Positions 11,878 through 18,722 of a DNA stretch of 64,000 bases are shown here, piece after piece (positions within the stretch are counted from its first letter, which is position 1; every line of letters starts with the position of its first letter). This DNA comes from Rhizobium gallicum bv. gallicum R602sp. Its GTDB lineage: Bacteria > Pseudomonadota > Alphaproteobacteria > Rhizobiales > Rhizobiaceae. The stretch covers positions 3,846,501 to 3,910,500 of the forward strand of contig NZ_CP006877.1 of NCBI RefSeq assembly GCF_000816845.1. Direction: 5' to 3'. Both the position numbers and the translations under genes were made by a program. The notes under the pieces were generated by a model. It worked only from the letters and a program-made list of their open reading frames with translations, did not search any database and was not told the origin of the DNA.

Positions 11878-12813
11878 GTGAACGAACTCCTGATTATCGC
11901 CGACCCGCGCCTGATGGCGGAACGCAGCGCCTGGCTTGAAAATCTCGAGCGCGAGCGACGCTTTTCCGAACACACGCTCGACGCCTACGAGCGCGACAGC
12001 CGCCAGTTCCTCACCTTCCTGACCGGCCATATCGGCGGCCCGGCGACGTTGAAGGACATTGAATCTCTTCGCCCGGCCGATTTCCGCGGCTTCCTGGCTG
12101 CCCGCCGAAAAGAAGGTTCCGGTGCGCGATCGCTTGGCCGCAATCTGGCCGGTCTTCGGTCGCTGCTACGATATCTGGAAAAAAAAGGTTTGGTGAACGC
12201 TGCCGGAGCGGGAGCCGTTCGCTCGCCGAAACAGCCGAAATCGCTGCCGAAACCACTCTCCGACAAGCAGGCGATCAATGTCGCCAGCGACGAGGCACAG
12301 CTTCACGAGGAACCATGGATCGCTGCGCGCGATGCCGCCGTTTTCACGCTCCTCTATGGCTGCGGTCTGCGCATTGCCGAGGCACTTGACCTGACTGCGG
12401 ACAGCTTGCATGCAGGCGCCACAACACTGCGCATCACCGGCAAGGGCAACAAGACGCGCCTGGTTCCGCTGCTGCCCGTTGTTCTTGAAGCCGTTGAGAA
12501 ATACCGCTCTCTCTGCCCCTACCATCTGGAGAGCGGAGAACCGCTCTTCCGCGGCGCTCGCGGCGGCAAGCTTCAGGCTGGGATCATCCAGCGCACGATG
12601 CAGCGGATGCGCAGCGCCTTCGGATTGCCGGAAACGGCAACACCGCATGCGTTGCGTCATTCTTTTGCAACCCATCTGCTGGCTGGCGGCGGCGATCTGA
12701 GGACGATCCAGGAACTGCTCGGTCACGCAAGCCTGTCGACGACCCAAGTCTATACCGGCGTCGATTCATCGCGTTTGCTGGAAGTTTACGATCGTGCTCA
12801 TCCAAGGGCGTAA
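11878..12813 (+). CDS. xerC: Site-specific tyrosine recombinase XerC
   Basis: This tyrosine recombinase resolves chromosome dimers at dif together with XerD. An N-terminal SAM-like core-binding domain (ERRFSEHTLDAYERDSRQF) precedes the catalytic domain. The catalytic residues can be seen: Arg in CGLRIAEALDL, Lys in GKGNKTR, HALRHSFATHLL, GHASLSTTQ and the nucleophile Tyr in VYTGV. I prefer the GTG at 11878 (311 residues), where homologues begin; the frame is open to a TTG at 11800, giving 337 residues. It is divergent from the acyltransferase gene. XerC rather than XerD is inferred from the location near priA and from overall similarity. Confidence 0.9.
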   Translation: MNELLIIADPRLMAERSAWLENLERERRFSEHTLDAYERDSRQFLTFLTGHIGGPATLKDIESLRPADFRGFLAARRKEGSGARSLGRNLAGLRSLLRYLEKKGLVNAAGAGAVRSPKQPKSLPKPLSDKQAINVASDEAQLHEEPWIAARDAAVFTLLYGCGLRIAEALDLTADSLHAGATTLRITGKGNKTRLVPLLPVVLEAVEKYRSLCPYHLESGEPLFRGARGGKLQAGIIQRTMQRMRSAFGLPETATPHALRHSFATHLLAGGGDLRTIQELLGHASLSTTQVYTGVDSSRLLEVYDRAHPRA

Positions 12814-12899
12814 TTTTTTGTTAACGCATTCTCTTAAGGCAAAATGCGCATGCAAGGCGTAGAGCATGAGCTCTCATACATTGTGACCGGAACATCATC

Positions 12900-13976
12900 A
12901 TGACGATCACCATCGGCCACCTTAGTCTGCGCATTGCGACACCGGACAATATGTTGCTCGGGCTGATTGCAGCCTTCCATATGCTGCTTGCCGCCGCGCT
13001 TCTCGCCGGGCTCCTTGCGGTGTCTTCGGCGCAGGCTGCCGACGATACCTGCACCGGCAAGAACCTGATGACCGAGCTGCAGCAAAACGATCCTGCCCGC
13101 TATGCAGAGGTCGTCAAGGAAGCGGATGCGACGCCGAACGGCAAAGGCATTTTCTGGAAAATCGAAAAGCCCGGCCTGAAGACCTCGTTTCTGCTTGGCA
13201 GCATGCATGTCACTGATCCACGCGTGCTGAACCTGCCGCTCTACGCCCAGGCCGCCCGTGATGGCGCCGATACGATCGTCATCGAATCCGATGAGATCCT
13301 GAGTGAGAAGAAGGCGGCCGCCGCCCTCCTCGCCCGGCCGGACCTCACCATGTTCACCGATGGGACGACGATCGAAAAACTCCTGTCGCGCGAGGATTAC
13401 GCCCGTCTCGGTGCTGGCCTCAAGCGACGCGGCATTCCGCTCTCCGCCGTTTCGCGCATGCGACCCTGGATGATTGCGAGCGCCGTCGCGCTCCCCGCCT
13501 GCGAAATTTCCCGCAAGGCGAAGGGTATCCCCTTCCTCGATCAGAAGATCGCAGCCGACGCAACCGCCGAAGGCAAGCAGGTGCGCGGGCTCGAAACGCT
13601 TGCCGAACAACTGCAGGCAATGGCCGAACTTCCGGTCGAATTCCATCTGAAGTCACTGATCGAGACCCTAGAGCTCGGCTCCAAGATGAACGACGTCGTG
13701 GAAACGATGACCGATCTCTATCTCTCCGGCGACATCGGCATGACCATACCGATGCTGAAGACAGTTTCGCCGGACGGCAAGGACGAGGAGAGCGATTACG
13801 CCAGCTTCGAGCAGCGCATCATCCTCGACCGCAACAAAATAATGGCCGAGCGCGCAGCTCCGATTCTCGCCAACGGCAATGTCTTCATGGCGGTCGGCGC
13901 CCTGCATCTGCCAGGCGATGGCGGAGTGATCGAACTTCTGCGCAAACAAGGTTTCACCGTCACGCAAGTGAATTGA
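12900..13976 (+). CDS. TraB/GumN family exported protein
   Basis: This 358-residue protein belongs to the TraB/GumN family, a metal-dependent hydrolase-like fold. After a hydrophobic signal (about residues 15-45, ending SSAQAAD) it has the family block GIFWKIEKPGLKTSFLLGSMHVTDPRV. The C-terminal signature is FMAVGALHLPGDGGVIELL, with the conserved GxxH histidine. It is probably periplasmic. Proteins of this family are linked to pheromone shutdown or surface polysaccharide gene clusters elsewhere, but the cellular role is not defined. It follows xerC by 86 nt on the same strand. Confidence 0.82.
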   Translation: MTITIGHLSLRIATPDNMLLGLIAAFHMLLAAALLAGLLAVSSAQAADDTCTGKNLMTELQQNDPARYAEVVKEADATPNGKGIFWKIEKPGLKTSFLLGSMHVTDPRVLNLPLYAQAARDGADTIVIESDEILSEKKAAAALLARPDLTMFTDGTTIEKLLSREDYARLGAGLKRRGIPLSAVSRMRPWMIASAVALPACEISRKAKGIPFLDQKIAADATAEGKQVRGLETLAEQLQAMAELPVEFHLKSLIETLELGSKMNDVVETMTDLYLSGDIGMTIPMLKTVSPDGKDEESDYASFEQRIILDRNKIMAERAAPILANGNVFMAVGALHLPGDGGVIELLRKQGFTVTQVN

Positions 13977-14088
13977 AGCTACGCGCATATCCTTCATTTC
14001 AGCTATCCGGTTGCTCGTGCTCGCGGGACCGAAGCCAGACTTAAATCGCACTTCAGACCAGTATGGTGAAGGCATCTGGCCGAAGCCA

Positions 14089-14121
14089 TTAAAAAAGCCG
14101 CGGTCCTTGCGAACCGCGGCT
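14089..14121 (-). terminator. Intrinsic terminator after lpdA
   Basis: AGCCGCGGT (14096-14104) pairs with ACCGCGGCT (14113-14121). Read on the minus strand, the stem runs into six consecutive T residues. It lies 22 nt past the lpdA stop. Confidence 0.9.
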
Positions 14122-14143
14122 GTCTGAGCTCGGTCTTCGGGAT

Positions 14144-15550
14144 TTACATATGGATCGGCTTGAAGAAGGCAGCGAGTGCCGCTTCCTTCACTGCTTCCGA
14201 CATTGTCGGATGCGCATGGCAGGTGCGGCCGAGATCCTCGGCAGAACCGCCAAACTCCATGAGAACGGCAATCTCGTGGATCATCTCGCCGGCACCGAAG
14301 CCGACAATATGACCGCCGAGAACGCGGTCCGTCGCCTTGTCCGACAGGATCTTTACGAAGCCGTCTGTCGCGAGCATCGCGCGAGCGCGGCCATTTGCCG
14401 TGAACGGGAACTTGCCAGCTTTATAGGCGATGCCTGCAGCCTTCAGCTCTTCCTCGGTCTTGCCGACGGAGGCGACTTCCGGCTGTGTGTAGACGACGCT
14501 CGGGATGACGTCGTAATTCACATGACCGGCCTGACCGGCAAGGATTTCGGCAAGCGCCACGCCTTCGTCTTCCGCCTTGTGGGCCAGCATGGGACCCTTC
14601 ACGACGTCGCCGATTGCATAAATGCCGGCGACATTGGTCTTGAAGTGGCCGTCGATCTCGACGCGACCGCGATTGTCGAGTTTGACACCCGCCTCTTCAA
14701 GGCCGAGGCCTGCCGTATAGGGCAAGCGGCCAGTGGCGATGAGAACGACTTCCGCTTCGAGCGTCACCTTGTCGCCGCCCTTGACCGGTTCGAACGTCAC
14801 CTTGGCACCCGTGCCGCCCTTCTCGACGCCAACGACCTTGGCGCCGAGGTTGAATTCGATGCCCTGCTTGGCGAGCATACGCTGGAACTGCTTTGCTACG
14901 TCGCCATCCATGCCGCCGAGGATCGTGTCGAGATATTCGACGACGGTCACCTTCGCACCGAGGCGTGACCAGACAGAGCCCAATTCGAGACCGATGACGC
15001 CGCCACCGACGACGATCATCGTTTCCGGCACATTCTCCAGCGCAATACCGCCGGTCGAGGAGATGATCACCTTTTCATCGAACTCGACTTGAACGCCTGG
15101 GATGCCGGCAACATCGGAGCCTGTGGCTATCACGATGTTCTTGCCTTCGATCTCCTGGACCTTGCCGTCGTCGGCGGTCACGGAAACTTTCCCGGCGGAA
15201 ACGATCTTGCCGGTGCCTTGGAAGGCATCGATCTTGTTCTTCTTGAAGAGGAAGGCGACGCCGTCGACATTCGACTTCACCGTCGCATCCTTGTGCGCCA
15301 GCATCTTTTCGAGATTAAGCGTCGGACGCGGTATTTCGATGCCGAGCGCATCCATGCCGTGACCGGCATGATGGAACATTTCGGAAGCATGCAGCAACGC
15401 CTTGGAGGGAATGCATCCGACATTAAGGCAGGTGCCGCCGAAGGTCGCGCGCTTTTCGACGACCGCGACCTTGAGGCCGAGCTGGGCCGCCTTGATCGCG
15501 GCGACATAGCCGCCGGGGCCGGTTCCGATAATGATCACATCATAGGACAT
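14144..15550 (-). CDS. lpdA: Dihydrolipoyl dehydrogenase (E3 of 2-oxoglutarate dehydrogenase)
   Basis: This 468-residue FAD-dependent disulfide oxidoreductase reoxidises dihydrolipoamide of the E2 subunit with NAD+. The FAD-binding GTGPGGYVAAIKAAQLG is at residues 9-25. The redox-active pair lies in GGTCLNVGCIPSK (about residues 39-51), and the NAD-binding loop is VVGGGVIGLELGSVW. The C-terminal CHAHPTMSEAVKEAAL carries the active-site His. Its place at the end of the suc gene group indicates the E3 of 2-oxoglutarate dehydrogenase. It ends at a strong terminator. Confidence 0.97.
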   Translation of the reverse strand: MSYDVIIIGTGPGGYVAAIKAAQLGLKVAVVEKRATFGGTCLNVGCIPSKALLHASEMFHHAGHGMDALGIEIPRPTLNLEKMLAHKDATVKSNVDGVAFLFKKNKIDAFQGTGKIVSAGKVSVTADDGKVQEIEGKNIVIATGSDVAGIPGVQVEFDEKVIISSTGGIALENVPETMIVVGGGVIGLELGSVWSRLGAKVTVVEYLDTILGGMDGDVAKQFQRMLAKQGIEFNLGAKVVGVEKGGTGAKVTFEPVKGGDKVTLEAEVVLIATGRLPYTAGLGLEEAGVKLDNRGRVEIDGHFKTNVAGIYAIGDVVKGPMLAHKAEDEGVALAEILAGQAGHVNYDVIPSVVYTQPEVASVGKTEEELKAAGIAYKAGKFPFTANGRARAMLATDGFVKILSDKATDRVLGGHIVGFGAGEMIHEIAVLMEFGGSAEDLGRTCHAHPTMSEAVKEAALAAFFKPIHM

Positions 15551-15576
15551 TGTTTCTTTTCCTTTGCTTTAATCGT

Positions 15577-15728
15577 TTAGTCGGCCGCGCGGGTGAGTGC
15601 GAGGCGGAAGCCGAGGCCGACCAATGCGGCGCCGGCGATGCGGTTGAACCATTTGTTGCTGGCAACGAAGCGGTCGCGATGGACTTGACGGTGAAGAGGA
15701 TCGAGACGCCGGCGAAGAATTTGCATCG
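15577..15728 (-). pseudogene. C-terminal remnant of a LysE-family transporter gene, frameshifted
   Basis: The 193-nt gap between the SDR gene and lpdA contains decayed coding sequence on the minus strand. One frame ends at a TAA (15579-15577) and reads NKWFNRIAGAALVGLGFRLAL just before TRAAD, the typical C-terminus of LysE/RhtB-family translocators. The preceding stretch in another frame reads KFFAGVSILFTVKSIATAS, also typical of the family. One frameshift, near 15680, joins them. No N-terminal part or start exists, because the SDR gene abuts. This is a deletion relic, not an active gene. Confidence 0.72.
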
Positions 15729-15743
15729 TTTACCCTTTGCGAC

Positions 15744-16496
15744 CTACCGCCCACCGCTGACGTTGAGGATTGCACCCGTGACGTAGGAGGCCGCAGAAGA
15801 AAGAAGATAGAGGACGGCATCGGCCACCTCTTCTGCCGTTCCCGGCCGCTGCATCGGAATGTTCGGCGCCATGTCGCGCGCACGGTCCGGCAGTCCGCCG
15901 GAGGCGTGAATATCGGTGTCGATAATTCCCGGACGGATCGCATTCACGCGGATGCCATCCGCGGCGACTTCGCGGGCGAGCCCGATCGTGAAGGTATCGA
16001 TCGCCGCCTTCGAAGCGGCGTAATCCACATATTGCGACGGTGATCCGATGATCGCCGCCATCGACGAGATGTTGACGATCGCTCCGCCCTTGCCGCCATG
16101 CTTGCTCGACATGCGACGAACAGCCTCCGCCGCGCAGAGAATGGAGCCGGTGACATTGACGCGCATCATCCGCTCGATGCGCTCGACGCTCATTTCGTCG
16201 ACGCGCTGAGCCGTATCGACGATACCGGCATTGTTCACCAGCCCATCAAGCCGCCCGAAATGGCGATCAACGGTTTCGAACATCGAGGTGATATCAGCGG
16301 CGTTGCCGACATCGCCTTTGACGGCAATCGCCTCGCCGCCGTCCGCCGTGATCGCTTCAATGACGGCATCCGCGGCTGCCCTGTTGGAGACATAATTCAC
16401 GGCAACCCGCCAGCCTTGTTTGGCAGCAAGCCTTGAGACGGCAGCACCGATGCCGCGGCTTGCGCCGGTCACGAGCAAAACAGGCACATCACTCAT
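15744..16496 (-). CDS. Short-chain dehydrogenase/reductase (SDR)
   Basis: This 250-residue classical SDR is an NAD(P)-dependent oxidoreductase of unknown substrate. It shows the cofactor loop TGASRGIGAAVS (about residues 9-20), NNAGIVD and the catalytic Tyr/Lys in YVDYAASKAA, with Ser in ISSMAA. The C-terminus LYLLSSAASYVTGAILNVSGGR is typical of the family. The ATG at 16496 overlaps the stop of the preceding gene by four bases (ATGA). The frame is open further upstream, but those residues are antisense to nothing conserved and overlap the neighbour. It sits between sucB and lpdA without an obvious role in the cycle. Confidence 0.9.
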   Translation of the reverse strand: MSDVPVLLVTGASRGIGAAVSRLAAKQGWRVAVNYVSNRAAADAVIEAITADGGEAIAVKGDVGNAADITSMFETVDRHFGRLDGLVNNAGIVDTAQRVDEMSVERIERMMRVNVTGSILCAAEAVRRMSSKHGGKGGAIVNISSMAAIIGSPSQYVDYAASKAAIDTFTIGLAREVAADGIRVNAIRPGIIDTDIHASGGLPDRARDMAPNIPMQRPGTAEEVADAVLYLLSSAASYVTGAILNVSGGR

Positions 16497-17047
16497 TTCG
16501 CGCATTCCTTGAAGGTCAGGACATCCCAGGGCGCGACCGTCGCCTTGCCTTCGCCCCAAATCGAGGACTCGCGGATCGCCGGACCGAGGCCAGGCAGCAC
16601 GATCCTGTCAGCAGCGCCCTGCGCCTCCGCCTGAAGATTATCCAGTTCGCCCGCGGCACGGACGCTGTAGACCGGCCCTTGCCAGATCGTGCAGGCATCG
16701 AGATCCGCACCCGTCACATCACCATCCGGGCAGTTGAACATGACGATGCCGATAGCACGATCGGGATCCTCCGACGGCATCACATAGCCGTCCAGAACGA
16801 TCGAGGTCTTCAAGACATTGATCTTGAACTGATTGCTTGCCGCGGCGGCTTCGGAACCGAGCGGCGAAAAGCGGAGTTCATAAGCGCCGTCGCGATCGGC
16901 ATAGACGGCATCAGACTGCTTGCACTCGGCCGAAAGCGCAGCTCCCGTCATTGCGCACAGGAAAAGTGGCGCCGCCAGGGCAGCCGCCAATTTCAGCCTA
17001 ACGATTAGAAGCGAACTGCCGTCCGCTGCCGGAACTCCACGCGCCAT
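16493..17047 (-). CDS. Exported protein of unknown function
   Basis: This 184-residue protein has a hydrophobic signal-like stretch (LKLAAALAAPLFLCAMTGAALS, about residues 18-39) with probable cleavage before ECKQSDAVYADRDGAYELRF. AAGGAG precedes the ATG by 6 nt, supporting this start. The mature part has conserved-looking cysteines (ECKQ, FNCPDGD, DACTIW, KECAK), four in all, which could form disulfides in the periplasm. I recognise no named domain. It is translationally coupled to the SDR gene downstream and begins just after the sucB terminator, so this pair may have its own promoter. Confidence 0.72.
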   Translation of the reverse strand: MARGVPAADGSSLLIVRLKLAAALAAPLFLCAMTGAALSAECKQSDAVYADRDGAYELRFSPLGSEAAAASNQFKINVLKTSIVLDGYVMPSEDPDRAIGIVMFNCPDGDVTGADLDACTIWQGPVYSVRAAGELDNLQAEAQGAADRIVLPGLGPAIRESSIWGEGKATVAPWDVLTFKECAK

Positions 17048-17065
17048 AAGGCACTCCTTGCCGCG

Positions 17066-17090
17066 AAAAACAGGGCCGCTCGCGCGGCCC
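17066..17090 (-). terminator. Terminator after sucB
   Basis: GGGCCGC (17073-17079) and GCGGCCC (17084-17090) form a 7-bp stem with a 4-nt loop. On the minus strand the hairpin is followed by TGTTTTTC. It separates the mdh-suc genes from the downstream pair and lpdA, or attenuates read-through to lpdA. Confidence 0.82.
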
Positions 17091-17100
17091 CATCATTCTC

Positions 17101-18363
17101 TTAGAGATCGAGAACCAGACGCTCGGGATCTTCCAGGCTTTCCTTGACGCGGACGAGGAAGGTCACGGCTTCCTTACCGTCGACGATGCGGTGATCGTAG
17201 GAGAGTGCCAGATACATCATCGGACGGATGACGATCTGGCCGCCGACAACGACCGGACGCTCCTGGATCTTGTGCATGCCGAGAATGCCCGACTGCGGCG
17301 CATTGAGGATCGGCGAGGACATCAGCGAACCATAGACGCCGCCATTGGTGATCGTGAAGGTGCCGCCCTGCATGTCGGCCATCGAGAGCGTGCCGTCGCG
17401 TGCAGCCTTGGCGAGACGGCCAAGGTCTTTCTCGATCTCGGCAATCGACATCTGGTCGGCATCGCGGATGATCGGAACGACCAGGCCCTTGTCCGTGCCG
17501 ACAGCCATGCCGATGTGGCAGTAGTTCTTGTAGATGATGTCGGTGCCATCGATCTCGGCGTTGACGGCCGGCAGTTCCTTCAGGGCGTGGGTCACAGCCT
17601 TGGTGAAGAAGCCCATGAAGCCGAGTTTGACGCCATGCTTCTTTTCGAAGACGTCTTTGTACTTGGCGCGCAGGTCCATGACTGCCTTCATGTCCACCTC
17701 GTTGTACGTGGTGAGCATGGCCGCGGTGTTCTGCGCATCCTTGAGGCGCTTGGCAATCGTCTGGCGCAGGCGCGTCATCTTCACGCGCTCCTCGCGGCCG
17801 GCGTCCTCAACGGTCGATGGGCCGCGGACGGCAGCGGGAGCGGCAGGCGCAGCAGCCGGGGCGGAAAGGCCCTTGGCGACGGCAGCGATCACATCGCCCT
17901 TCAGCACCTGGCCACGCTTGCCACTGCCTTCGACCTGATCGGCCGAGAGATTGTTCTCAGCGAGCATCTTGGCGGCAGCCGGCGCCGCCGGCATGGTGGA
18001 AGCCGGGGCCGGGGCGGAAGCAACCGGTGCCGCAGCGGCAGCAGCCGGAGCTGCAGGTGTTGCCTGGGCGGGAGCAGCGACGGCCGGCTCGGCAGCCTTT
18101 GCGGGAGCGGCAGCCGGAGCTGCAGCGCCTGCGGCGATCTGGCCGAGCAGAGCGCCGAGGCCCACGGTTTCGCCGGCCTGGGCAACGATTTCGGACAACG
18201 TGCCGGAGGTCGGTGCCGGTACTTCGATGGTCACCTTGTCGGTTTCAAGCTCTAGAATCGGCTCATCGGCCTTGATGGCGTCGCCAACCTTCTTGAACCA
18301 GGTGCCGACGGTTGCCTCGCTGACGGATTCACCGAGAGTTGGAACGCGGATTTCTGTGGCCAT
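17101..18363 (-). CDS. sucB: 2-oxoglutarate dehydrogenase E2 (dihydrolipoyl succinyltransferase)
   Basis: This 420-residue E2 core transfers the succinyl group from lipoamide to CoA. The lipoyl domain (residues 1-76) has the attachment Lys in [13 protein letters not shown] long Ala/Pro linker and a peripheral-subunit-binding domain ([29 protein letters not shown]) follow. The catalytic domain ends with [16 protein letters not shown], which holds the active-site His and Asp. It lies 29 nt after a small YciI-like gene and ends at a terminator. Confidence 0.97.
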   Translation of the reverse strand: MATEIRVPTLGESVSEATVGTWFKKVGDAIKADEPILELETDKVTIEVPAPTSGTLSEIVAQAGETVGLGALLGQIAAGAAAPAAAPAKAAEPAVAAPAQATPAAPAAAAAAPVASAPAPASTMPAAPAAAKMLAENNLSADQVEGSGKRGQVLKGDVIAAVAKGLSAPAAAPAAPAAVRGPSTVEDAGREERVKMTRLRQTIAKRLKDAQNTAAMLTTYNEVDMKAVMDLRAKYKDVFEKKHGVKLGFMGFFTKAVTHALKELPAVNAEIDGTDIIYKNYCHIGMAVGTDKGLVVPIIRDADQMSIAEIEKDLGRLAKAARDGTLSMADMQGGTFTITNGGVYGSLMSSPILNAPQSGILGMHKIQERPVVVGGQIVIRPMMYLALSYDHRIVDGKEAVTFLVRVKESLEDPERLVLDL

Positions 18364-18392
18364 TGTTCAAATCCTGATTTGCTTGTTTTCGT

Positions 18393-18710
18393 TTATTCGT
18401 TTCCGGCAGAAGACGGCCGGAGAATGATCGAGGGCATTGGCAAAATTTCGAAGTGGAAACCGAAACTGGAGCGGACGATCGGATCGGCATCGGCAAGCGC
18501 CTTTGCGGCCTCCCGATCCTCGACTGAGACGACCGCCATGCCCCAGGCGCCTTCGCCCTCGAAGACGGGGCCGACAGCAATTGCCGATCCCGCTTCTGCG
18601 TTGTGGCGCCAATATTCGGCATGCCGTTCCATCGCAGCCATTTCCTCCCCGGTCGCGTCGTTCGGAAAGCGGGAACGAGGCGGCACAAGTCTCAAGAAGA
18701 AATATGCCAT
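18393..18710 (-). CDS. YciI-family small protein in the suc operon
   Basis: This 105-residue ferredoxin-like alpha/beta protein resembles the YciI/EthD-like dimeric family. It has MAYFFLRLVPPR, ERHAEYWRHNAEAGSAIAVGPVFEGEGAWG and AAKALADADPIVRSSFGFHFEILP, the usual YciI layout with His in the first helix region and the ADADP motif. It lies 12 nt after sucA and 29 nt before sucB, so it is co-transcribed with 2-oxoglutarate dehydrogenase. No enzymatic role is established. A second YciI-family gene lies at 32693-32986. Confidence 0.82.
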   Translation of the reverse strand: MAYFFLRLVPPRSRFPNDATGEEMAAMERHAEYWRHNAEAGSAIAVGPVFEGEGAWGMAVVSVEDREAAKALADADPIVRSSFGFHFEILPMPSIILRPSSAGNE

Positions 18711-18722
18711 CGCCCCAACTCC

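Noticed and set aside
12814..12899. Possible CtrA site upstream of the TraB/GumN gene
   Set aside because: The two TTAA elements are 9 nt apart instead of 7, so it does not fit the consensus.
17810..18130. Repetitive GC-rich stretch that looks like a DNA repeat
   Set aside because: It encodes the Ala/Pro linkers of the SucB E2 and is explained by protein composition.
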